Assembly: GCF_003337735.1 (NCBI RefSeq)
Contig: NZ_QPJY01000002.1
Span: 124,001 to 188,000 of the forward strand
Direction of reading: 5' to 3'
Length of the DNA stretch: 64,000 nucleotides
Source: Thioalbus denitrificans
GTDB taxonomy: Bacteria; Pseudomonadota; Gammaproteobacteria; DSM-26407
The notes below the pieces were generated by a model, which saw only the letters and a list, made by a program, of their open reading frames with translations, made no database searches and had not been told where the DNA came from. Shown in pieces: positions 9,514 to 17,921 of this stretch (the first letter of the stretch is position 1; every line of letters begins with the position of its first letter). The translations under genes were made by a program, and so were the position numbers.

Positions 9514-9550
9514 GGGCGTTCGGCGCAGCCGAGGGGGCGGCCGAACGCCC
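9514..9550 (-). terminator. Stem-loop between the TorA-like gene and the cytochrome gene
   Basis: A perfect 10-bp inverted repeat GGGCGTTCGG (9514-9523) / CCGAACGCCC (9541-9550) with a 17-nt GC-rich loop lies 10 nt after the TorA-like stop. No T-run follows, so it is more likely an mRNA-stabilising or partial-termination hairpin than a full intrinsic terminator. Confidence 0.4.
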
Positions 9551-9559
9551 TCGAGCGCT

Positions 9560-11986
9560 TCAGGCCCCGACCGGTGGTGTGAAGGCGGTCACGGGGGGCG
9601 CGGGGGTCTTGTGCCTTGCCACCTCGACAATGGCGGTATTGGCCACGTTGCCCTGGGCTAGTTTCGAGGTTCCCTTGTCCAGGGTCACCAGGTTGATGTT
9701 GCCGTGCTTGCACAGCGCACCCGCCTCGCCGGGCTTGTCCGGGTCGTACCATGCGCCTTCCTGCAACATCACCACGCCCTGGCGGATTCGGTCGGTGACG
9801 ATGGCACCCGCCAGCAGGGCGCCACGGTCATTGAAGACGCGGACGACATCACCGTTATTGATGTCGCGGGCCTTGGCATCGTCGGGATTGATCCACAGCG
9901 GTTCGCGCCCGGCGACTTCGTAGACCTCGCGCAGCCAGGTGTTGTCCATCTGTGAATGCAGACGGTACTTGGGGTGCGGAGAGATGATGTGCAGGGGATG
10001 TTTCGCCACCTTGTCAGAACCCAGCCATTCGGCCGGTTCGATCCAGGTTGGATGCGGCGGGCAGTCGTCATAACCGAACTTCTCGATCTCGAAGGAATAG
10101 ATCTCGATCTTGCCCGAGGGGGTCCCCAGCGCGTTGGCGATCGGGTCTTTCCTGTAATCGCCGAAGCGGACGTAGTTCTTCGCATCCTCCGGTACCGGGA
10201 ATTCGAAGTAGCCATCACCGTTCCACAGGTCATTGAAGGCGGGCATCTCCAGGCCCTCCTTCCCGGCCGCGGCGACCGCCTCGTCGTAAATCGATTCGAC
10301 CCACTGCATCTCGGTCTTCCCTTCGGTGTACTTGTCCTTGAATCCCAGACGCTCGGATATGGCGGTGAAAATATCGAAATCGCTCATCGACTCGTGCTGC
10401 GACTCGATCAACTGCGGCATCGCGACGACATACCTTCCGCTGTACTCGCTCACGGAGACGATGTCGTTGCGCTCGAAGGTGGTGTTCGCGGGCAGTACGA
10501 TGTCGGCGAACATCGCGGTGTTGGTCCAGTACGGCTCGTTGACGATAATCGTCTCGGGCTTCTGCCACGCCTTGATCTGCTTGTTGCGATCCATCTGGTG
10601 ACTGAGCGGGTTGCCGCCGGCCCAGTAGATCAACTGGATGTCGGGGTAGGTGATCTTCTCGCCGTTGAAATCGACGGTCATGCCCGGATTGAGCAGCATG
10701 TCGCTCAGGCCGCGCGCGTAAGGGACATGCTCCGCTACCGGGTTCTCACCGGCGGAGATGCCACCGAGCGCGACGTGCCGCGCGGTCAGGGAGCCGCCGT
10801 TGGCATAGTGATAACTCAGGCCGAACCCACCCCCGGGCAGGCCGATCTGGCCGAGCATGGAGGCCAGCGTCACCAGCATCCAGTAGGACTGCTCCCCGTG
10901 ATCCTGGCGCTGGATGGCCCAGCCGCTCATGATCATGGTGCGGCCCTTGGCCATGCGCCGGGCCAGCTTGCGGATGTCATCCGCCGGAACCGTGGTGATC
11001 TTTTCCGCCCACTCGGGGGACTTCGGCTGACCGTCCTTGGTGCCCAGCAGGTAGGGCAGGAACTTCTTGAAGCCGACGGTATAGGTCTCGACGAATTTCT
11101 CGTCGTAAAGCTTCTCGGTATAGAGCGTGTGCGCCAGGGCCAGCATGAGCGCGGTGTCGGTGTTGGGACGGGGCGCCACCCATTCGGCACCGAAGTACTT
11201 GGCGGTGTCGGTCATCCGCGGGTCGATGGAGACCACGGGCGTGCCCTTTTCCTTCAGCGCCTTCATCGCCTCGTAGGCGGTGTGATCCGTTGGCTCCCAG
11301 CCAATCTGGTTGTTCTTGAGCAGGGTGGCGCCCCAGAGCACCACCAGATCGGTGTTCGCGAGCACCGTCGTCCAGGCGCTCTGCTGATCGTAGACCTCGG
11401 TACCGCCGATGACATGAGGGAGGATGACCATCGCCGCGGCGACGCTGAAGTCGCCGGTGTTGTCGACGAAACCGCCGTGAAGACCCAGCATGCGCCGGAG
11501 CAGCACGGGGGAATTGTGAAGCTTGCCGACCGAGTGCCAGTCGGTGCTGCCCGAGTGGATCGCCGTGTTGCCGTGGGTCTTCTTGACGCGCTCCAGTTCC
11601 GCGGCGACCAGGTTCAGGGCGTCATCCCAGCTTACGCGGACGAAGTCGCCGCGCCCGCGCTCGGTGCGGTCGCTCTTCGCGCCATTCTTGAGAAAATCCC
11701 TGCGCACCATCGGATACCGCACCCGGGTTTCCGAATAGACCCGATCCATGAATGCCTGGATGACCGGGGAGGGTGCGAAGGCGTCTTTTTCGAACGGGAC
11801 CACTCGCGCCAGTCGACCGGCCTCGACATAGGCCCGGATAATGCCCCAGTGGGTGGCCGTCAGGCGTGACGAGGCGTCGAGCAGGGGTTCGGTAAGCAGC
11901 GAATGGGCACCTGCAATCGATGGCATCGTCGCCAGGGCGCCCAGCGCCGCGGAGTGACCAAGAAAGGATCTCCGGGAGACTTTCAT
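9560..11986 (-). CDS. TorA-like periplasmic S/N-oxide reductase (molybdopterin guanine dinucleotide enzyme)
   Basis: 808 residues from MKVSRRSFLG, with GAGGATGGA upstream. The Tat signal (SRRSFLGHSAALGALATM) exports the folded Mo enzyme. The core carries family hallmarks: DRVYSETRVRYPMVRRDFL, HSVGKLHNSPVLLRRML, the TGDFSVAAAM segment holding the Ser expected to ligate Mo, YWAGGNPLSHQMDRN and the C-terminal MGD-binding HPKYRLHSQMDNTWLREV. TorA, DorA and BisC cannot be separated by eye, but the TorC-type cytochrome partner favours TMAO or a related oxide. No torD chaperone or torTSR sensor genes are in the window. It is transcribed before the cytochrome gene. An in-frame upstream extension has no Tat motif and is rejected. 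Confidence 0.85.
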   Translation of the reverse strand: MKVSRRSFLGHSAALGALATMPSIAGAHSLLTEPLLDASSRLTATHWGIIRAYVEAGRLARVVPFEKDAFAPSPVIQAFMDRVYSETRVRYPMVRRDFLKNGAKSDRTERGRGDFVRVSWDDALNLVAAELERVKKTHGNTAIHSGSTDWHSVGKLHNSPVLLRRMLGLHGGFVDNTGDFSVAAAMVILPHVIGGTEVYDQQSAWTTVLANTDLVVLWGATLLKNNQIGWEPTDHTAYEAMKALKEKGTPVVSIDPRMTDTAKYFGAEWVAPRPNTDTALMLALAHTLYTEKLYDEKFVETYTVGFKKFLPYLLGTKDGQPKSPEWAEKITTVPADDIRKLARRMAKGRTMIMSGWAIQRQDHGEQSYWMLVTLASMLGQIGLPGGGFGLSYHYANGGSLTARHVALGGISAGENPVAEHVPYARGLSDMLLNPGMTVDFNGEKITYPDIQLIYWAGGNPLSHQMDRNKQIKAWQKPETIIVNEPYWTNTAMFADIVLPANTTFERNDIVSVSEYSGRYVVAMPQLIESQHESMSDFDIFTAISERLGFKDKYTEGKTEMQWVESIYDEAVAAAGKEGLEMPAFNDLWNGDGYFEFPVPEDAKNYVRFGDYRKDPIANALGTPSGKIEIYSFEIEKFGYDDCPPHPTWIEPAEWLGSDKVAKHPLHIISPHPKYRLHSQMDNTWLREVYEVAGREPLWINPDDAKARDINNGDVVRVFNDRGALLAGAIVTDRIRQGVVMLQEGAWYDPDKPGEAGALCKHGNINLVTLDKGTSKLAQGNVANTAIVEVARHKTPAPPVTAFTPPVGA

Positions 11987-12223
11987 TTTTCCATCCTCGC
12001 TAGTGTGGTTGGGTTGCTGGTCCAGTACCAAGAACCGCGCCGCTTGCCTGCCTGATGGGCCTAAACGCCCTGGGCGCTGCCGATCGTGCATTTTTGTTTT
12101 CCACTATAGGGGGAGAGTCCGCATCCCCTTAGATCCAGAGTCAGGATTCTTCTTGGATACACTCGGCGGGTTGCCGCAGGTTCGTGCCGCCTGGACAAGC
12201 CCTCGATTGGGTTCCAAGATTCT

Positions 12224-12280
12224 CAGGGACACTCCCGCCAATCGGGCGCGGATTGCATCCGATTGGCGGGAGTGTCCCTG
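12224..12280. repeat. Perfect 22-bp inverted repeat (REP-like)
   Basis: The arms 12224-12245 (starting CAGGGACACTCCCG) and 12259-12280 (ending GAGTGTCCCTG) are exact reverse complements around a 13-nt loop. It lies between the divergent TorA-like and M20 genes. There is no T-run on either side, so it is not an intrinsic terminator. The size and GC content resemble REP/BIME-type extragenic palindromes. Only one copy is present in the window. Confidence 0.75.
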
Positions 12281-12327
12281 ACACACCGCGGTACGCGCCG
12301 ATGCCGCAAAGTGAGCCATTGACGGAT

Positions 12328-13497
12328 ATGCCAACAACGCGCACGGAACGCCTGCAGTCCATGACCGATCTGCTGGAGGCGCTGGTTGCCCGCCCGAGCC
12401 GGGCGGGCGTGGACGACTGCACCCCCGTGCTCGGGGCGATCTCCGGCTGGCTCGAGCGCCATGAGATCCCCCACGAATGGATGCGGGACCCGGCGGGCAG
12501 GCCGCTGGGCCTCGCGGGCGGAATCGCGGGCGGTCGGCCCGGTCCCGTCTACCTGCTGGACGCGACCGCCGACACCGCCCCCTTCGGCGACCCGGGCGCC
12601 TGGCGGCACCCGCCCGATCGCCCCACCATCGAGGCGGGCTGGCTGTACGGGCGCGGCAGCGCCGACAGCAAGGCCGGCATCGCGGTGTTCTGCCACGTGC
12701 TGGCGGACCTGCTGCCCGGGCGGGAGCGCCTCGCCGGCAGGGTGAACTTCGTCTTCGATGTGGAGGAGCACAGCGGCACCTTCGCCGGCATCCGCGCCTA
12801 CATGGAGAAGCACCTCGACCGCCCCCCCGCGGGGGTGATGATCGGCTACCCGGGCAATGATCGGCTGGTGGTGGGCGCCCGCGGCTTCCTGCGCGCGCGG
12901 CTCGTCATCCACGGCCTCGGCGCCCACTCGGGTTCCTCCAGCAACCGGGGAATCAACGCCATCGACCGGGCCCGCGCGCTGCTGGGTCAATTGGCGGCCG
13001 AGCCGCTGGCGCCCCCCGATGACGCCTTCCCCCTCCCGCCGAGGATTACCGCCACGGGCATCCGCGGCGGCGGCAGCTTCTCGCTGGTGCCGGACCGCTG
13101 CGAGCTGGATCTGGATATCCGCCTCACCCCCGCTTTCGACGACGGGGCGGCACGAACGCTGCTGCAGAACGCGGCGGCGCGGCTGGATGGCGACGGGGCG
13201 CCGGCCACGGAGATCCGGTGGTCGCCGGGCTGGCCGGCCTACCGCCTCGAGGACGGTGCGCCGCTGAGCACGGCACTGTCCGAGGCGGCCCGCGAGGCGT
13301 TCGGGCACACGGTGCCCCAGGGAGTCGCGGGGCCCTCCTGCATCGCCAACTACCTCCACACCCTGGGCATACCCGCCACGGCGGGCCTGGGTGTGACCTA
13401 CCGGAATGTGCACGCGGCGGACGAGTGCGTGCTGCTCGAGACACTGGAACCCACCTTCCTCGCCTACCGGCAGGCCCTGGCCCGGCTGCTGCGGTAG
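12328..13497 (+). CDS. M20-family metallopeptidase-like protein lacking the first zinc histidine
   Basis: 389 residues. The family's central motifs are present: YGRGSADSKAG (bridging Asp), FDVEEHSGTFAG (catalytic Glu pair), the dimerisation-domain phrase GLGAHSGSSSNRGINAID, and a late His in TYRNVHAADECV. The first motif, normally HxDTVP with a zinc-binding His, reads LLDATADTAP: the Asp is kept but the His position is Thr. The enzyme may thus be mono-metal or inactive. The start is uncertain: ATG 12328 places the core at the usual distance; ATG 12301 is also in frame. Neither has a good Shine-Dalgarno. Substrate unknown (ArgE/DapE/CPG2 group). Confidence 0.7.
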   Translation: MPTTRTERLQSMTDLLEALVARPSRAGVDDCTPVLGAISGWLERHEIPHEWMRDPAGRPLGLAGGIAGGRPGPVYLLDATADTAPFGDPGAWRHPPDRPTIEAGWLYGRGSADSKAGIAVFCHVLADLLPGRERLAGRVNFVFDVEEHSGTFAGIRAYMEKHLDRPPAGVMIGYPGNDRLVVGARGFLRARLVIHGLGAHSGSSSNRGINAIDRARALLGQLAAEPLAPPDDAFPLPPRITATGIRGGGSFSLVPDRCELDLDIRLTPAFDDGAARTLLQNAAARLDGDGAPATEIRWSPGWPAYRLEDGAPLSTALSEAAREAFGHTVPQGVAGPSCIANYLHTLGIPATAGLGVTYRNVHAADECVLLETLEPTFLAYRQALARLLR

Positions 13498-13547
13498 GAC
13501 GGTTCAGGGAGCAGGGGCAGCTCTTCAGGGACCTACAGGAGACCCCC

Positions 13548-16535
13548 ATGAACCAGGCCCAGGCGAACAACACGGGAAGTCCCTGTCACGACCAGGAACT
13601 GCGCATCGCCCTGGTGATGAACGGCGGGGTCAGCCTGGCGGTATGGATCGGCGGCGTTACCCAGGAGATCAACCGGCTGGTTCGCCGCGAGACCCTCTAC
13701 GGCCGCCTCTGCGACATTCTCCACCTGCGCCCGCGGGTGGACATCGTGAGCGGTACCAGCGCGGGTGGCATCAACGGCGCCATCCTGGCCCTGGCCATGA
13801 GCCAGGGCAAGCCGCTGGATCCCCTGCGCGACATCTGGCTCAACAAGGGCGACATCCTCACCCTGCTGCGCCCGCCCACCCGGGAGGATCCCCCCTCGCT
13901 CCTCGACGGCGGCTACTTCTACAAGGCCATGGTGGAGGGTTTCCACGCCATCCGCGATCAGCAGGGCCCGGGCCTGCTGCCACCCGCCCAGGTGCCCATC
14001 GAGCTGTTTCTCACCACCACGGTCCTGCGCGGGGAGGTGCACGACTTCCCCGACGATGCCGGGACCGTCATCCGCGATGTCACCCACCGCGGCCTGATGC
14101 GCTTCCAACGCGGCCCCGATCAGCCCCGGGATCACTTTGCCGACCCGGCGATCGCCCGCAAGCTGGCCGCCGCGGCGCGCGCCACCGCCTCCTTCCCCGC
14201 CGCCTTCGAGCCCTTCTACCTGCCTGGCGCGGAGGAGAAGGGCGAGATCTCCGCGGGCGGCGAAGCCGTCCCCTGCCTCGAGGGCCACGCGAACTTCGCC
14301 CTGGGCTGCTTCGTGGTGGACGGCGGCGTGCTCGACAACAATCCCCTGGAAGCGGCCATCGACGCGGTGTTTCTGCAGCGGGCGGAGGGCGAGGTGCGAA
14401 GGGTGCTGGCCTACGTGGTCCCCGACCCGGGTCATATCCCCGATCCGCCCGCCCAGGACCCGGCCCGGGTCCCGAGCCTGGCGGGCACCATCCTGGCATC
14501 GCTGGTGGACATCCCGCGGGTGGAGTCGGTCTCGGATCAGCTGCGCGCCATCACCCGCCACAACCAGGAGGTCGCCCGGCACTACAACACCCGCCTGCTG
14601 TTGGCGCGTTCCGTGGACGGGCCGGGCGCCGAGACGGTGGCAGCGGATGTCTTCCCCGGCTACCGGCTGCGCCGTTGCCAGAGCGCCGCGGACTACATCG
14701 CCACCGCCCTGGCCGATGGCGCGGCGCGCCATCGCGACGCCACCGGACGGGGCATCGCCCTGGGGCGGCGGGCCCGCGAGCGCATCGCCGGCGCCCTGGC
14801 CGGCTGCGGCGCGGTGCCCTGGCTCCCCGAGCGCTTCGAGGAGGCGGGAACGGGGGGCGAATGGTGGTGGGGGCTGCTGACGCTGGAAAACGTCATGGCC
14901 GTGGTGCTGGAGCTGCTGTGCCGGGCCGTGGCGCTGGTGCCCGCCCGGCGCAGCGGGGAGAGCGATGCGTTATGGCCGGACCTGATGCGGGCCCGGCGCC
15001 GGGCCTATGACCTGGTGGCGGAGCTCGCCCGCCTGCGCCGGCTCGACCAGGGCCACTGGCAGAGGCGCGGCCAGGCACTGGCTCCCGAGCTCGCCGGGCT
15101 GGGAACAGCGGATGCGAGCCGGGTGATGGCGCTGGCGGAGCGCGAGATCCGCGTCTGGGTGGGAGTGTTCGATGCCACCCTGCAGGCCGACGAGCCCCTG
15201 CGTCCCCCCCGGGTCTTCGCCGAACTCGCCGACCGGATCGGCGGGCTGCTGCTGGAGAGCAGCCCGCTGCTGCACGGCGTGCTGGGCCTGGGCGTGCCCC
15301 TGCGCCACCCGGAGAAATTCGCCGATCTCAGCACCCTGACCGACTTTCTCCTGCCGGAGGCGAACGGCAGCCTCGGGGCGACCTGGAGGCGACTGCTCGC
15401 CCTGGAGGTGGTGCACTATGCCTTCGGTGCCGACACCCCCCGCGACCAGTTCATGGAGCTCTACCAGTTCAGCGCCAACGTGCCCACCGCCTTCGGCGGT
15501 CCGGACCGGCTGGAGCAGAAGCTGGCCGGCGTGCAGGTGGCCCACTTCGGCGCCTTCTACAAGCGCAGCTGGCGCATCAACGACTGGATGTTCGGACGCC
15601 TCGACGGCTCCGAGCGCCTGCTCCGCATCCTGCTGGATCCCAGGCGTCTGGCCCGACTCTATGGCCGGGAGCCGGGGGACGGGATTGCGCCGGGGGCTGC
15701 GGCCGGGGCCGTCCTGGGCCTGCTCCGCGAGGCGTTGCTGGAGGGTGTCGCCCGGGAGGACGACCGTGTCCTGCTGGAGACCCACTGGCGGGAGCGGCTC
15801 GAAGCCATGGGTGCCGAGCTGGCCTACCTGGAGCGCACCGACGCGGCGATTCCGGACTGCCTGCCCGAGTGCGCGGCCATGCTGCGGGAACGCCTGCATC
15901 TCGACATCCTGCGCCGGGAGCTGCCCGCCCTGGCGGACGCGGTGGGCGATGACGAACTGGACGGGGCCCACCAGGCCGGCTTCGGTTCCAAGTTCCTCAA
16001 ACGCTTCCGCAGCGCCCTGTGCCAGCTGGGCGACGCCGCGCGCAAGGCCCCGGGGCCATCCGCCTCGCCCGCCCTGTCCAGCGAACAGCTCGTGGAGCTG
16101 TTCAAGGGCGCGCGGGTCGGGGAGGAGCGGGTGCTGGACGAGGTGGGCACCGACCGTTTCACCATCACCGCCACCCGCTCCGCCGCGGTGGCCGTCGGCG
16201 CCCTCTCGGGGAAGGGGTCGGGGCTCAAGTACCTGCGGGGCATTTTCGCCGCCGCCCGTACCCCCCTGGTGGCCCTGGACCTCCTGGTACAGGCCCTGAT
16301 GAAGAAGGGTCGGCTGCTGGTCAGCCTGTACGCCATGGCGATGGCGGCGGCCATCACCATCCTGGTGGCTCCCGCCGCCGACTGGCCGGACGGCGTGGAG
16401 ATGGCCGCCGCGGTCGTTCTCGCGGCGGGGCTCGTCGTGCTGCTGCGACGCTATCCGCGGCTGCTGATCGGGCTGTTTGCCCTGGTGCTCGTGCTGTGGA
16501 AGGTCGTGCCGCTGCTACGGGGGTGGCTGGGGTGA
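13548..16535 (+). CDS. Large patatin-like phospholipase (DUF3376-type), C-terminal membrane segments
   Basis: 995 residues; ATG preceded by ACAGGAG. The patatin catalytic dyad is clear: oxyanion region MNGGVSLAVWIGG (about residue 25-37), nucleophile SGTSAGGING (about residue 67-76) and DGGVLDNNP (about residue 262-270). A long helical region without a recognised motif follows. The last 90 residues hold two or three hydrophobic spans (AMAMAAAITILVA, MAAAVVLAAGLVVLL, LIGLFALVLVLWKVV), so the C-terminus is likely anchored in the inner membrane. Related patatin proteins of about 1000 residues occur in actinobacteria and proteobacteria as DUF3376 members. The physiological lipid substrate is not known. 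Confidence 0.8.
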   Translation: MNQAQANNTGSPCHDQELRIALVMNGGVSLAVWIGGVTQEINRLVRRETLYGRLCDILHLRPRVDIVSGTSAGGINGAILALAMSQGKPLDPLRDIWLNKGDILTLLRPPTREDPPSLLDGGYFYKAMVEGFHAIRDQQGPGLLPPAQVPIELFLTTTVLRGEVHDFPDDAGTVIRDVTHRGLMRFQRGPDQPRDHFADPAIARKLAAAARATASFPAAFEPFYLPGAEEKGEISAGGEAVPCLEGHANFALGCFVVDGGVLDNNPLEAAIDAVFLQRAEGEVRRVLAYVVPDPGHIPDPPAQDPARVPSLAGTILASLVDIPRVESVSDQLRAITRHNQEVARHYNTRLLLARSVDGPGAETVAADVFPGYRLRRCQSAADYIATALADGAARHRDATGRGIALGRRARERIAGALAGCGAVPWLPERFEEAGTGGEWWWGLLTLENVMAVVLELLCRAVALVPARRSGESDALWPDLMRARRRAYDLVAELARLRRLDQGHWQRRGQALAPELAGLGTADASRVMALAEREIRVWVGVFDATLQADEPLRPPRVFAELADRIGGLLLESSPLLHGVLGLGVPLRHPEKFADLSTLTDFLLPEANGSLGATWRRLLALEVVHYAFGADTPRDQFMELYQFSANVPTAFGGPDRLEQKLAGVQVAHFGAFYKRSWRINDWMFGRLDGSERLLRILLDPRRLARLYGREPGDGIAPGAAAGAVLGLLREALLEGVAREDDRVLLETHWRERLEAMGAELAYLERTDAAIPDCLPECAAMLRERLHLDILRRELPALADAVGDDELDGAHQAGFGSKFLKRFRSALCQLGDAARKAPGPSASPALSSEQLVELFKGARVGEERVLDEVGTDRFTITATRSAAVAVGALSGKGSGLKYLRGIFAAARTPLVALDLLVQALMKKGRLLVSLYAMAMAAAITILVAPAADWPDGVEMAAAVVLAAGLVVLLRRYPRLLIGLFALVLVLWKVVPLLRGWLG

Positions 16536-16621
16536 GTGCTCTTCGAGGGGCGGGGTTCACAGGATCGCGGGCAAGTGCGCCGGGAGGAGCGCCCGCATTC
16601 CACCGGGCGGCTGCAACCGGA

Positions 16622-17176
16622 TTATTCGCCGACCCGCTGGAAACGGGCCCACGAGGAGCTGCTGTCCGAGAATGGAACCAGGAAGACATAACCCCGGCCG
16701 GTGTAACGCTGGCCGACGACCAGCGAGCCGTCCACGGCTCTGTGCAGGGTGATCGTTTGCGATTCGTAGTAGACGGCGAGCGGATCAAGGGACCCATGGG
16801 CCCAGGCTATAGCCGCTGTGCCCGAGCTGCACGTGAATGCCATGTTCTTCCTGAGGTTCACTCTTGTCGGTGTCTGCTTCGCGTCAAATACCGTGATGAT
16901 CAGTTCGCGGTTGCGGGCCACCGAGATGGAAACGGTTCTGGCCTCCACAGGCGGCTCGTCACTCAGGATCGCGCTGAGCGATGCGAAGGACCGACTGCTT
17001 TTTTCATCCGTCAGCAGGCCGCGATCGGCGTATCTCCCCCCGATTCCGGAGCAGTCCGTTCCGGGAGTTGCCAGAGCGGGCCAGTCAGGCGGATACGGCC
17101 GTTCCTCGACCGTGGCGCACCCGCCGCACAGGAGGCCGCACAACAGCCATGGGGCGAGGGGGTGTCGACCGAACAT
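16622..17176 (-). CDS. Predicted outer-membrane or periplasmic lipoprotein
   Basis: 184 residues from MFGRHPLAPWLLCGLLCGGC. The sequence LLCGGC with an N-terminal hydrophobic stretch is a lipobox, so the mature protein should begin at Cys and be lipid-anchored. The rest is mostly beta (SVARNRELIITVFDAKQ, AVYYESQTITLHRAVDGS). AAGGAG lies 13 nt upstream of the start, a loose fit. No family is recognised. It is convergent with the patatin gene. A longer frame reaching 17413 has no sensible N-terminus and runs into the decayed two-component gene. Confidence 0.65.
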   Translation of the reverse strand: MFGRHPLAPWLLCGLLCGGCATVEERPYPPDWPALATPGTDCSGIGGRYADRGLLTDEKSSRSFASLSAILSDEPPVEARTVSISVARNRELIITVFDAKQTPTRVNLRKNMAFTCSSGTAAIAWAHGSLDPLAVYYESQTITLHRAVDGSLVVGQRYTGRGYVFLVPFSDSSSSWARFQRVGE

Positions 17177-17333
17177 GTTGCCGCGGGCGCTCCTTGGCGG
17201 GGATGGGGCCACCCGGCGCCCGCCATGCCAGCCGACGGGCGGCCGGGATGAATCTGAGTATAGCGAAGCCCCGCGTGCCGAAACCCCGAAGCCGGCACGG
17301 TGCGGGGCGGACGGGCGCCCGCCGTTCCAGTCG

Positions 17334-17651
17334 GGATTTCCCGGCGCCGCCGACCGTGCCGCCGTGGGCCTCGACGAGTTCCTTGACGATGGACAGCCCG
17401 ATGCCCGCGCCACCCCCCTCCCGGGCGCGGGAGCGGTCCGCCCGGACCCAGGCCGCCTCCGGGGGAAGCACCTGCCGCACCTCCAGGCCGGTCCCCTCCA
17501 GGTGCTGCCGGCCGAGTTCTATCGTCTCGCCCACCAGTTCCCGCAAGGAGATCGTCCGCGGCCGCAGGCCGCTCCGGGACGCATCGGCCCGGGCCGGGTA
17601 GGTCTTCACCAGGGCGGCGATATGGCGGTCGTCCTCCACCACCAGGAGCAG
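17334..17651 (-). pseudogene. Collapsed two-component system remnant (response-regulator start joined to histidine-kinase pieces)
   Basis: One frame carries three fragments joined by deletions. LLLVVEDDRHIAALVKTYPA is the start of an OmpR-type receiver. ISLRELVGETIELGRQHLEG is the linker between the dimerisation and ATPase domains of a BaeS-like kinase. RADRSRAREGGGAGIGLSIV then continues into KELVEAHGG, the G2 region of a HATPase domain. The remainder of the receiver, the DNA-binding domain, the H-box and the N-box are missing. No start codon with a ribosome site was found. It represents a lost baeSR-like pair; the flanking sequence has no other coding signal. Confidence 0.7.
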
Positions 17652-17921
17652 CCCCCGCGTGCCCGCGGGATTCCGAAAGCCGATGTCATGCGCCTGCCGG
17701 ATATCTGTCTGTTGGATGCCCATGCGGTCGCACGGTCCTCTCCCGGTGTGGCAGGAACCGGCGCAGCACCACCTGGGTGGCCGAGTCCGGACGCCACGAA
17801 ATGTTCACTCCCGAAGTCGGACCGGGAATCCGCCCGCTTCCTTTCCCGATGGAAGCGCATCGGCGTCGCCCTTCCCGGGGCTCTTGCGAGCGACAGGTCG
17901 GCAGGAACCGGCGTTCAGGCG

